A stretch of DNA of 64,000 nt from Anagrus nilaparvatae. Taxonomy: Eukaryota > Arthropoda > Insecta > Hymenoptera > Mymaridae. A program made the position numbers and the translations under genes. The notes below the pieces were generated by a model. That model worked only from the letters and a program-made list of their open reading frames with translations, made no database searches and was not told the origin of the DNA. Of this stretch, positions 36,709 to 47,912 are shown one piece after another. Numbering within the stretch: position 1 is the first letter of the stretch; each line of letters starts with the position of its first letter. The stretch spans positions 26,884,501 through 26,948,500 of the forward strand of contig JAKSXM010000231.1 of assembly GCA_022575985.1 (NCBI GenBank), in the 5' to 3' direction.

Positions 36709-39700
36709 AACACAAAAGTGTTAATTTTTTAGTACCAAAATTTTGGTGCCTTCAATATTGTGATATCCAGTTAATTATATAGTTTCATAAGTACAGTTAA
36801 ATAATATTCGAGATTTAGTAACATATTAAAAAAGCTTTTTTTAAAAATAATATACAGAGTGAAATAGCTGATTCAAAATTTATTAAAAAGTGCATGAAAA
36901 GTAAATAAAACTTTTTTTTATTCAAAAGCATATCTTATAATTTAATTTTTTAAAACAAACAAAATTATAAGTTAAACATGCAAAAGTATATAATTAAAAA
37001 TAAAGTTTATTCCGCAATTTTCTGATTTAAAAAGGATTAAAAGTTATTAGAAATTAAGATAATATACTTGTAAGTTTTAATTTTCAATTATTTGTAAAGA
37101 AAATTTTTTTTTTTTTTAAGATTATTAAAATATAAATATTTTAATTTATGTATTGCCTTTGCATGTGAATGTATAAATTTTAAACAAATATTTGCCTAAA
37201 ATTTAAAATGATATAGCTAGATTTTACAGTTTTCAAAAATAAAAAAAAAAAAATCACTTCTTAATTTTTCATGTATTTAAAAATTGCAATTTGACTCTGT
37301 ATAAACAAACAAATATATAAATTTATAAAAAAAAAAGTGTTTTGAATCGATGTGAACTTCTTGTATAGTTTTAAGGATTTTTTTAATTAAAAAATAAAGA
37401 AAATTGAATTATTTTTTATATATAACGATTTTAAACAAAAAAACAAATTCTTGTTCTAAAAATAAGTTCAAAATTTTTTTTTTCATACACTTTTATTTTT
37501 GTATAGTATATTAATCTAATTATTATTATTATTATTATTTTATATTTAAAAAAAATATTTTTATATTTTTATGTACAAAAATTGGTAATAGAGCGAAAAG
37601 AAATTTTTTTAAATTTAAAAAAGAAGCTTGAAAAAAATATTCATAAAACTTATTTAATTATTTAAAAAAGAAAAACAAAAAAACAAAACAAGATGTAAGT
37701 GACAAAAAAGATAAGTTGCTTTATTTTATTATCATTATTATTACTATTTTTTAACAAAAAAAAGTGGCATTTACACTCTGAGATCTGAAAAAAAATTATT
37801 CTTATTTGTATATAAATACGATTAAAAAATTACGAGTCCTAATATTATTTTTGTAAAAAAAACTCTTATAAATTAAAAATTGTATGAAAATATAAATAAA
37901 CAACTTTGTAAAAGTTGAAAAATCATCATAAGTAAAATAAAACTTTTTTTTTTTAAATACAGCGTATTTTTTATATTTTTTAAATATGATTATTGAAAAT
38001 TATAACCTACATCGAGAGACTGTTAACTCAGGTTCAATTTATGAAAGAAACATTTATCAAATTTAACAAATGAATGCAGTAGTAAAAAAAGAGACTTATT
38101 AACTTCATATTGTAAACAAAGTTATTTTTGTCCTATATGTTTTAAAGAAAAATTAATACTAGAATATGAAAGTAGTAGTTAATAACAAATAATTTTATTT
38201 TTAAGCAAATGATTAGTTTCATTCGGTTGTTTTGATAATTTCTTTTACAGTACTTTATTTGCAACCAGGTCTCTCAGTGTATTCTGATTTTCAAGCCTTT
38301 TAATGTGAAATTTTTTAAGTATATTTTAAATTCTAATTTTTTTTTATATTTATCGATGTAAATAAAATCTTTGTATTTTTCTTTAATTTAAAAGCCAGTA
38401 AAAAATGCAAAATTTTATAACTTCTTTTATTTTAATAAAACACAATTAATTTTGCAAGTTTAATTAAAAAAAAATTAGAGTTAAGAAACTGCAATAAAAA
38501 TTATTTTCTCTGTACAATAAAATCTATTTGAAGCTCACATCGAAAAAAAAAAAACTTCAAGCACTTTTATTATGTAAAAATTTGTTACTATTTGCCTATA
38601 ACTATAATAAGTAAATAACTAACTAATATTTGACATATTTAATTAAAAAATGTCTAAAAGAACAAAGTAATAAATCACTGGTAATTTAAACAAAAGCCTC
38701 AAAATTAAAATCAATAATTTTTAGATGAATGCTAGTACATTATCTAAAAATACTAAATATGAGGCAAATAAAAATGTTTTTGTTTATTACTATTATTAAG
38801 AATCTTATTTTAGTAATTAAGATTGTTTTAATATTTTTCGGGTAGATCCCTCAAATATTAGTAATAAGTAATATTTATATAAATATGTATTGCACGAATA
38901 GCTCTTAAAAATACATATTTTCTTCTTCTTTTTGCTATTTGTTATTGATATTAGAATTAAAATATATATATATTAATTAAGTTAATAATTATACAACAAT
39001 ACAATAAAAATATACTTATTTCATAAAAAAATAAAAAAAGAAGTTAATTACATTTTATTTTTTAATACATCATTTTTTTGTGTCTTAAAAAGGCAAAAAA
39101 AAATTTCTTTTATTATAAATATACAAAATATGCAATTTTTTTGTGAAACAAATTTAATATCGACAAAATCAATATTTTATATTGAAACAATATATTTTTA
39201 AGATTATTTCGAGCTATATATTATACTTTTGTATGTTTTTTTTTATATATACATATATATAAAATCTTTTTTTTCGAAATTACACAAATTTTTGGGATTA
39301 ATTTTTTAGTTAAATTTTTTACCTTACCTTTTTTTCTTAATGTGGTTATAAAATACATGTCACGAGCATATTATAATAAAAAAATATAGATAAAAAGATA
39401 AGCAAAGAGAGATTAGAATTTTTAGAAAGATAGATGAACCCATATTATTTTATTATTTAAACTATATATTTTTCTCCCCACTTTTTTAACAACAAAATAA
39501 TCCAAATTATCTGTAAATTACAGCTCTTCTTGCTCTTTATACCTTTAATAATTCATTTATTATATAAACTTTGTATTTAGTTCGAAGAGTTTGGTGTCTT
39601 TTATTATTTTAGTGTGTCCTCTATAAAAATTCAAATATTTTAATTTCTTATCTAAAAATTATACTTAAAATTTTGTCTTCATCAAAAACAACTTAAAATC

Positions 39701-39755
39701 ATGGTCATTACCACAAACCGATGATTGTAAAAAATTTTTTAATTCATTTTTTAAA
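36709..39755. other. Wee1 3' region and spacer to the first Wee1-like gene
   Basis: AT-rich DNA with long A and T runs and an ATT trinucleotide repeat near 37519-37540. It should contain the Wee1 3' untranslated region and the promoter of the first tandem copy. I see no further kinase fragments. Confidence 0.6.
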
Positions 39756-41661
39756 ATGTCATTTATTAGTAGGATAAGAAAAAGTTTTAAATTTAATTTT
39801 TTTTCATCATCGTCAAATAAAAAAATTGAAGAAGATGATTTATTTTTTGAAAATCCTTATTTAAAACAAAACAAAGATGATATTTTAAGAATACGAGTGA
39901 AAAAACATAGTAGGTAAGTAAGTGTAATTCTAAAATTAAAAAATAAATTTATACCTTTGTTTATAATTTCAAAATATTATTAACTTTTTTTTAAATAAAA
40001 TATTATATCAGAATGTTTAATTAAAATGACAATATTTGAACAGCTTGTACTCCCTATATGCATATCTCACAAAATTATTAAGCGTATATTATATATTTTA
40101 TATATTGCTAAATTATATTTGACACAATTTCATTTCCTTATTAAAAAAACAAAAAAATTATTTCACATACACACAGGATTAAAAAAATCAAATCATCATT
40201 AAAATTAAAAAGTAATAAAAAGAAAAATGATTCATCAGAAGATACCATAACAGCTATCACAGATTCAACTATTGAATTACCATTAGCAAGCACCAATTTT
40301 AATCGTTATAAAAATGATTTTGAAGAAATAAAATTAATTGGTAAAGGTGAATTTGGTTCTGTTTATCAATGTATCAATAAATTAGATGGTTGCAGTTATG
40401 CATTAAAAATTGGAAAATTGTCATTCAACAGACGTTATGGAAAACGTAGATCACTGAATGAAGTTCATGCCCATGCTGTTTTGTCCAAAAATAAATATGT
40501 CGTTAGATATTATTCTGCTTGGATTGAAAATAATAAAATAATTATTCAAAATGAATATTGTAATTGTGGGGATTTGGCTAAGGAGATTGAAGAAAAAGTT
40601 CAAAAAACTACATATTTTGATGAAATGGTAATTTAATGTCAATATATATTAACATTTTTTTTTTAAGTATACTTTATCGCTAAAACAAAGAGCTTTTTTG
40701 CACTAAAAGCACGATTTTATTCCTATTTAACTGATTTTTTGGAATTTTCGTTGAATATTCTAAGCAATTTATAACCGCGTAATTTCAAATATTTATTATA
40801 ACGATTCTGCAACAATTGTATGTTGCGGAGTCATTTCGTTTGCGAGAAAAATTTGTATACACTATTTTTACTTTTTTTTATATATTTTTTTTAATAGAGT
40901 TCAAATTAAAATTTACATAAAAGCATAAATTAATTGGGTAAAATAAACTTCCTAACACGGGTTTATATTTTGATTTCTTGTAGTATACTTAGAAAGCTAA
41001 CATTGTTTTTAATTAAAAATTATTAACTAATGCAGGAATTAAGAAGACTACTTCTTCACATTTCAAAAGGTTTAGAATACATTCATCAATCCAAGATGGT
41101 TCACATGGACATAAAACCTGAAAATATCTTCATCTCAGAAAAGATTGTTGATTTAAAAGAAAATAGCGATAAGAGTAATTCTGACCAAAAATACAATAAT
41201 AAAAAGAGAATTTACAAAATTGGAGACTTAGGTCATGCAACATCTTCTGTTAATGTTTTCATTGAAGATGAAGGAGATTGCAGATATTTATCAAAAGAAA
41301 TTTTAAAAGAAGATTATACTAATTTAGAAAAATCTGATATTTTTGCAGTAGGTTTAACTTTGTACGAAGCTGCTGGAGGTGGTCCATTACCAAAAAATGG
41401 CCCTCTTTGGCATGAAATTAGAGAAGATAAAGTGAAAAAAATTACTAGATACAGTAATAAATTTAATGAAATGATAAAGGTTAATTTTTTTTTTAATTTT
41501 TTGAATCTATAATATATAAGTACAGACTTTTTTAATATTAAATAAATTAATTTTTTATATAGCTAATGCTGCACTCAAATCCTAAAAATAGACCATCAGC
41601 ATCAAGTATTTCTTATCAACAAAATTTATATTTTTCATCTTATATTACTACAGATTTATAG
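39756..41661 (+). CDS. Wee1-like kinase, tandem copy 1 (short form, catalytic residues intact)
   Basis: Four exons (39756-39913, 40177-40627, 41036-41479, 41563-41661) give 383 residues. The kinase region is clearly Wee1-derived: [19 protein letters not shown] with Lys130, [26 protein letters not shown], the catalytic loop HMDIKPEN with Asp228, IGDLGHATS with Asp267, [12 protein letters not shown] and GGGPLPKNG. All residues needed for catalysis are present. The last two junctions match Wee1 junctions (before LMLHS, phase 0; phase 2 before the kinase); the extra intron before ELRRLLLHI is shared only with copy 2. About 150 residues of the parent's N terminus and the helical C-terminal tail are missing. 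The first exon ends in an NPYL...R segment that aligns with the parent's NPFTPNG...KR box. It is likely an active but differently regulated kinase (inference). Confidence 0.9.
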
Positions 41662-42748
41662 ACAATACTGGAAAAAATTTTTTTAGATCTATACGAAAAA
41701 TATTTTAATATGTATTTAAATTGCATTATTTATAATCAAATTTATTCATTTAATTTTAATTTATATTTTATACAGATTTTTTGAAAAAGTAATATATAAT
41801 AAAATTATTTTTGTATTCGTGTACAAAACTTTGTAAGTAAAATTTAAATAATTAAAAAAAAATTCTGTTTAAACAATTTAAAGAGTTTTCTGAGCCTTAC
41901 CTGTTTTTTTTTGTTGCTAAAAAATCCAAATTCCGAGGGATTGATTCCAATTAGACTTTTCATTTAAATCAGTTCTTAACTCGGCTTTTAATTAGTTTTG
42001 ATTTATAGGCCCCACGTAAAAATCGTTTTTTTAGCATCGAGGGGTCTCAAAAGATGTTTTTATAAAAAAAAACAAAAATTTTTAACAAATCAAATTATCT
42101 TTATTGAGGAACCAAAATCATGACAAAATTATTAAAATCATTTCAGTTTTATGGTATTAAAAACTATTTTGGTAAAGGAAAAATCCCCAAAAAAAATCAT
42201 TTAAAATATTTACAATCCTTAAATTAAATTGTTGAAACTCGATCTAGTTAAAATTGAAAAAAATTATCTTTAAAAAAATTGATATAATTCGTAATTAACA
42301 TTCATCTATAATAATGACAATAATTAAATGAGCAATTTTAATTAAAAAGTGCGGAACAAAAAATTCAATTGTTGTTAGTTTTGAATTTAAGTACGTGATC
42401 ACAAAAAGGTATATATAGCATACAGTAGTGCATACGATAAAAAATTTACATAATCTTTTAAATTTTTTATAAAAAAATGCTTTTATTATTTCTATCCCCA
42501 CTTAAAAAAAAAAAAAATAAAATTATACCTATTTATGTGTTATACCTACATAGTAATAAATAAATAAATTACATACATTTCATATAAAGCACAAGTCTCT
42601 TTAATTCAAGTACATAGTCTATCTCTCAGTATTCTTTTATTGTGTGCAAAAAAATAAAAAAATTTATTTAAATGCCTTTTTAAAATGTATATAATTCATA
42701 AATATTAACATATTTGTCTCGAGTAATCTTTAGTACCTATTAAAAGTA
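41662..42748. other. Spacer between the two Wee1-like copies
   Basis: 1.1 kb of AT-rich DNA that should hold the 3' end of copy 1 and the promoter of copy 2. The minus-strand frame at 42295-42501 is hydrophobic and AT-driven; I do not consider it a gene. Confidence 0.55.
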
Positions 42749-45464
42749 ATGGCTTGTTGCATCAAAAAATTATTTTATAAAAAAAATAAAACTGAAGATC
42801 ATTCAATTTTTGGCTTAGAAAAATTAATATTTTTTGAAAATCCTTATTTATCGAATAATGAATGTGATATTATCAGATCGTCACGTTTTAAAATAAATAG
42901 GTAAGTTTTTTTTTAAAATAGTACTCGTTGCAAATATTTTTTTTACACGTAATATAAAAAATTGACATTTTTATTACTAATTTATTGATAAGCGAATAGA
43001 AAAATTTTTTTTAGCGAAAAAAAAAATTAATCAAATAATTATTTATTAAATATGTATACTCCCAGACATATGTTAAAATATGTCATTCGAATATATTACA
43101 TTGCAGTGTGTGTTAAATATAATGATCATATTTGTGAGCAAATAAGCTTCAATTATATAATTTAAAAATAATTTTTTTTTATTGACTAGCTTAAGTTTAT
43201 TTTATCTTAGATAATTATGTAAGTGTATTTTTTACTTTTATTTATTATTTTCATTATTTTTATCGAGGTTCAATTTTTTTATAATTTTATATAATGAGTA
43301 CCCTTCGGTAAATACATACATTTACTTTTTTTGTCACCGGATTAAAATTTTTGAAAATTGTGACACGTTTTTTGGATTCCACGGGAAATTTAACTATAAA
43401 GTTTCCCTTTTCAGGTAGATAAAATTTAAAAAACATTTTTGATAGGCTGAACAAAGAAAATAACATTTTTTTAAAATTATTTGCAAATTTTACTGTTTAT
43501 TTTCTTCTTTTAGCAGTTAATAATAAATATCTAAAATTTTTCTAAAAAGGGAACTACGTATATAGTAAAATGTCCCCAACGAATTGAAAAATCGATTCAG
43601 AATTTTCCGGAATTCTCAAATGGTGACTGGAAAATGGGTCCCAGGAATTCTACTCTGATCTCCAGAAATTTTGTTCCTTTCATTTTTTTTACCAGGGTAA
43701 AGTTTTTTTAATTAAAAATTAATATCGAAATTTTGATCTAATATAGTATACCTGTGACCTATAAAAAGAAAAAAAAAAAGAATCTGACCCATTTTTTTTA
43801 AAACAAAAAGTCTCAGAAGACTTTTCCTTATCAATCAATTGCAAGTAAATGCGCCTAATTGGCTGATGTTAAAAAACAAAAACTTAACTTTAGCCGAAAA
43901 GTTTGTTTAAAAAAAGCATCACTAATGTTACGGATCAACATTTTTTTTTTTAATTATCCTTTTTAAAAACACGTTTACTATAGCTATCCATAAATTAGGT
44001 GATAAATTTCGTCTAAAAAAAGAATATAAAACCTTTTGGGTACCATGAAAACAATCCTGTAAAATACCTTGATAGTTTCAAATTGTTGTTACACCAAAAA
44101 GTTAAAACTTTTTACAGATTTCTTCATATATATAATCATATAAATATATTTTTATTTTTAATTAATACAAATTAGAAAACTAAACATTCAAATAAAAAAT
44201 TAATAATTTTGCAGGGATAAAGTCAAATCATCTTTAAAATTAGAAGTAAAACAAAACACAAATGAAATATTACCAGATAATGCTGATAATGATAAAGAAA
44301 GCTTATCAAACATGATAGACACAACGATTGAATTACCATTACCGAGCATCAATTTTAATCGTTACAAAACTGAATTTCAAGAAATTGAATTAATTGGTAA
44401 TGGAAAATTTGGTTCTGTTTATCGTTGTATCAATAGATTAGATGGTAATAGTTATGCACTAAAAGTTAGTAAATTATCATTAAATAGTCCATCTGAAAAA
44501 CGTAGATCACTGAATGAAGTTCATGCACATGCTGTTTTATCCAAAAATAAATACATCGTTAGATATTATTCTGCTTGGATTGAAAATAATAAAATAATTA
44601 TTCAAAATGAATACTGTAATCGAGGAGATTTGGCTAAAGAAATGGAAAAAAGAATGAAAGATAATATTCATTTTAAAGAATCGGTAATATTTTAAAACTT
44701 TATATTGAAATAATTTTAAATTTTATATAATATTACAAATTTCTTTTAATAAATATAGTATACGATATAATTTTTAACAATAAAATTATATACAGGAATT
44801 AAGAAGATTGCTCCTTCACATATCAAAAGGTTTAAAATACATTCATCGATGTAGATTAGTACATTTAAACATAAAACCAGAAAATATATTTATAACTCAA
44901 GAACTTGTTTTTTCAAAAGAAAATTATTTTAAAAATTATTCTTCAGATTATAAATTAAACGAAAATAATAGTGATTTGATTCCTATTGATAATATAAATA
45001 CATCATTTGATAATATGTATAACAAAGAAACAGTTTATAAAATTGGTGATTTAGGAAATATAACATCATCGATTCATATTTTTATTGAAAATGAAGGAGA
45101 TTCTAGATATTACTCTAAAGAAATGTTAAAAGAAGACTATAGAAACTTAGAAAAAGATGATATTTTTGCATTAGGTTTAACTTTATACGAAGCTGCTGGT
45201 GGTGGTCCTTTGCCAAAAAATGGTCCAATTTGGAATGACATCAGAGAAGGAAAATTAAAAAATTTAAAATATAGTAATAATTTTAATAATATGATTAAGG
45301 TTATTATTTTTAATAAATTTTTTACCATAAGTATATATGTACTTTAATTAAATATTTTAAAACAAATTATTTTTTAGCTAATGCTACATTCAGATCCTAA
45401 GAATAGACCTTCTGCTTCAAGTATTGTTTATCAACAAATGATGTATTTTTCATCAGCTGATTAA
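42749..45464 (+). CDS. Wee1-like protein, tandem copy 2, predicted pseudokinase
   Basis: Four exons (42749-42900, 44215-44683, 44796-45299, 45378-45464) give 403 residues with the same exon phases as copy 1. Kinase features are ELIGNGKFGSVYRC (112-122), ALKVS with Lys134, [28 protein letters not shown] with Asp292, EGDSRYYSKEML and GGGPLPKNG. The catalytic loop reads VHLNIKPEN: the position of the essential catalytic Asp is Asn232 (codon AAC at 44868-44870). Asp-to-Asn here normally abolishes phosphotransfer, while Lys134 and Asp292 could still bind ATP. The glycine loop also has Lys in place of the usual Glu. An Asn-rich insertion of some 50 residues separates the two loops. The N terminus begins MACC, a possible S-acylation site. 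All splice sites and the frame are intact, so it is probably not a pseudogene. Confidence 0.88.
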
Positions 45465-45647
45465 AATCCTTTTTAATTTAGAAAAAAAATTATCTAATTT
45501 TGTAAATAGTTTTTTCAATTAATTTAAAAATTATTTTTTTAATGATATTTTTGTTAAAGATTTTTATGTATTTATATTCTATATTTACAAAAATACATAA
45601 TATATAAGTTTTTTTTAAAACAAATTTGGTATAAATACAAAAATTAC

Positions 45648-46576
45648 CTAATCACTCAAATATTCGTCATCGCTTAAGTAAGTATTTTGTTTGAACCGCT
45701 TTTTCTTGACTACTGGTTCTTGTTCAACTGCTTCATGTTGATCAGCCATCCTTTTTCGGTAAGATTCCTGTATTTCTTGCTAAAATGATTGACAAAATTT
45801 ACTTTATTAACTCTACTTGTTATAAAAATTCTACTTACCTCATGTCTAATAGCAGAGCTTAGTGTTTCTGGTTCTTCTTCAGATTCATAATCGTCTGAAT
45901 TATTTTGAGAAAAACTAGATTCATCTTTATTGGTATTTAAAGTTGAATTTCTAAAATTATTATCATCATCACTATCATAATAATCTTCATTAACACTCTT
46001 ACTGGATGTTTTTTTATTTTTATTTTTTATTTTGACTTTCTTTGGTGGAGGAGTTCGTTTCCCTAATGTATTTTTAGAACACTGATAAGATAAATGACCT
46101 TCTTCTCCACATTCATAACAAGAAGATTTATCTGGATATTCTATTCGCCTAACAAATTCTGTTGCTCTACCATTGTCAACTGCCATTGAACTTTTTATTG
46201 TTCGACCACCAATCTTATAAAAATAAATCATATTATTTAATTCCTTTTAAGGCTTTCTTTTAAGCAGTTATGATAAAACTTACTTCAGTATCATTAAGTG
46301 ATTTAGCACAATTTTCTGCATCTTCAGGAGTTAAAAATAAAACAAAAGCTACACCCTTACTTCTTCTTTTTTTTCTGTCTTTTAAAACTGTGACTCTATT
46401 TAAAAAAAAAGATATTAAATTAAATTTATAAAAATTTATAAAAATAATATTTTTTTTACTTACTTAACTATTTTTCCATAATCTTCAAGAAGTTTGAAAA
46501 GGTCATTATTTGTTAATGAAAAAGGAAGATTTGAAATATAAACCGTTGATTTACTTGGTGCAATACCTCCACTCAT
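45648..46576 (-). CDS. ZCRB1: Zinc finger CCHC and RNA-binding motif protein 1 (U11/U12 snRNP)
   Basis: Four exons (minus, coding order 46576-46464, 46395-46284, 46213-45839, 45779-45648) give 243 residues; human ZCRB1 has 217. An RRM covers about residues 10-87 ([20 protein letters not shown]1-like SKGVAFVLF), followed by [13 protein letters not shown] and a CCHC knuckle with Cys107, Cys110, His115 and Cys120 ([14 protein letters not shown]). Then come a basic Pro/Lys stretch, an acidic Ser/Asp/Asn-rich region and the conserved end [11 protein letters not shown] (human TYFSDEEELSD). ZCRB1 is the 31K protein of the U11/U12 di-snRNP of the minor spliceosome, so this organism should splice U12-type introns. 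It converges on Wee1-like copy 2 with a gap of only 183 bases and is divergent from the membrane-protein/Tim10 unit. Confidence 0.95.
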
Positions 46577-47067
46577 TTTTTGTTTTTTAATTAAATCACT
46601 TTTGTGTAATTTATTTTAAATAATAAAATTTGTCTTTTGTTTTTAGAAATTATAATTAATTATAGCTATTATTTAAATTCTAGAATTTAAAATTTACCAA
46701 TTTGTTTTCTATTTTATCATTTAAAAATAAAAATAAATAGGTATATATTTATATATATCACGATTCTATATCTAATTATTGTAGGTTATAAAAATGAAAA
46801 ACAAAAACAAACTAACACCCACACCGCCCACCCCACATATCGCGTAAAACAGCTGAATTTATCGTATATAGTTATTTTACTGATCGTAAGATGGAACTAC
46901 TAGTATGATTTTCTTCGTTTTTAATTTTTTGAGCAAACGATTCAGAAACGATTCATTTTGTTTGCCGGAAAAAGTTCCGAAGTGATATAAGTCTTTGGTT
47001 ATTGTTTCTACACGTGCATTAATTTTTCTAAATTATTTGAGGAATTTAAAAAAAAAAAGGATTAAAC
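46577..47067. promoter_or_regulatory. Divergent upstream region of ZCRB1 and the Tim10 unit
   Basis: This 491-base interval separates two outward-facing start codons and must supply both promoters. A less AT-rich patch with CACCC and CCGCCC words lies at about 46810-46850, and TTTGCCGG at about 46961. No classical TATA-Inr pair is evident. Confidence 0.5.
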
Positions 47068-47571
47068 ATGGCTTTATCTATGCACTCAAAAATAGCAATT
47101 GGCTGGTAGGTGCGTAAATGTATAGAACGAAAAATTGTTCAAAAATATTTTTTGTTTCTTTTTCAAATGAATTTTTTCTAACCTTAGTTTTACAAAATTA
47201 AATTTATTACCATAATTAAATTATGTCTAAACTTCTAAGAAGCAATTTATTTGACAACTTTTAATCCAATTTTTCGTTTAAACTGAAATACTTTTTTTTT
47301 TATGAAAATTTTTAATCAAGATTATGTAACAACACATGTTCAATTGTTGTGTTCAAAAAATATTTAAAATAAATGTAATTTAAATTGTTATTTTAATTTC
47401 AGGGTAACAGCAATTTCACTAGGACTTTACAGTTTTTATTTGTCTAGATGGTATATTAATAATCATCGTTATGAATCAATGAAAGCTCGTGAAAATATTG
47501 CTGCTGCTGTTGAAAATCCTGAATTAGTTAAAAAACCATATCAAAAACAAAATTTAGATATTAATTTGTAA
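47068..47571 (+). CDS. Small single-pass membrane protein, upstream cistron of Tim10
   Basis: Two exons (47068-47105 and 47403-47571; donor GTAGGT, acceptor TTTCAG) encode 68 residues, below the size most gene finders report. Residues about 8-27 (IAIGWVTAISLGLYSFYLS) form one hydrophobic helix across the splice junction. Next come RWYINNHRYESMKARE, then a short Ala/Glu and Lys/Gln tail. The helix-then-RY..MK.RE layout resembles small uncharacterised mitochondrial proteins (DUF4748-like, from memory and unverified). The stop is 44 bases before the Tim10 ATG, with no splice acceptor or room for a promoter between, so both are probably on one mRNA. A mitochondrial inner-membrane role would fit its neighbour but is inference. 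Confidence 0.8.
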
Positions 47572-47615
47572 ATATTCTTGTGCATTAACATAATATATTA
47601 AGTTAAGAAAAAAAA

Positions 47616-47912
47616 ATGGCAGGATTACCACCTTTGGACGAAGAAAAGTTAAAACTAGTTCAAGATTTAGAAATTGAAATGATGTCAGATATGTACAACA
47701 GAATGACATCAGCTTGCCATAGAAAATGTATTTTACCAAAATATGCAGAAGCTGAACTTGGTAAAGGAGAATCTGTTTGTTTAGATCGTTGTGTTGCAAA
47801 ATATTTAGATGTTCATGAAAGGGTTGGTAAAAAATTAACTCAAATATCAGTACAAGAAGATAATGTAATAAAAAATAAAATAGCTGAACAAAACAAAACA
47901 GTTATTTCTTAA
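47616..47912 (+). CDS. Tim10: Mitochondrial import chaperone Tim10
   Basis: 98 residues in one exon. The twin CX3C motifs are complete: Cys34 and Cys38 (CHRKC), Cys55 and Cys59 (CLDRC). The blocks [20 protein letters not shown] and [20 protein letters not shown] are nearly identical to human TIMM10. Tim10 forms a hexamer with Tim9 in the intermembrane space and escorts hydrophobic precursors to the TIM22 and SAM machineries; its disulphides are formed by the Mia40 pathway. The C-terminal tail is longer than the human one and Lys/Asn-rich. The ATG follows the stop of the upstream small cistron by 44 bases, suggesting translation by reinitiation or leaky scanning from a shared transcript. Confidence 0.97.
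   Translation: MAGLPPLDEEKLKLVQDLEIEMMSDMYNRMTSACHRKCILPKYAEAELGKGESVCLDRCVAKYLDVHERVGKKLTQISVQEDNVIKNKIAEQNKTVIS

Noticed and set aside
43330..43700. Less AT-rich stretch inside the first intron of Wee1-like copy 2 as an exon or repeat
   Set aside because: It has GGGTCCC-like and GGAATTC words but no open frame in phase with the flanking exons and no clear inverted ends.
44868..44870. Asn codon in Wee1-like copy 2 as a sign of a dead pseudogene
   Set aside because: All four exons, splice sites and the full frame are intact, so a maintained pseudokinase is the better reading; sequencing error remains possible.
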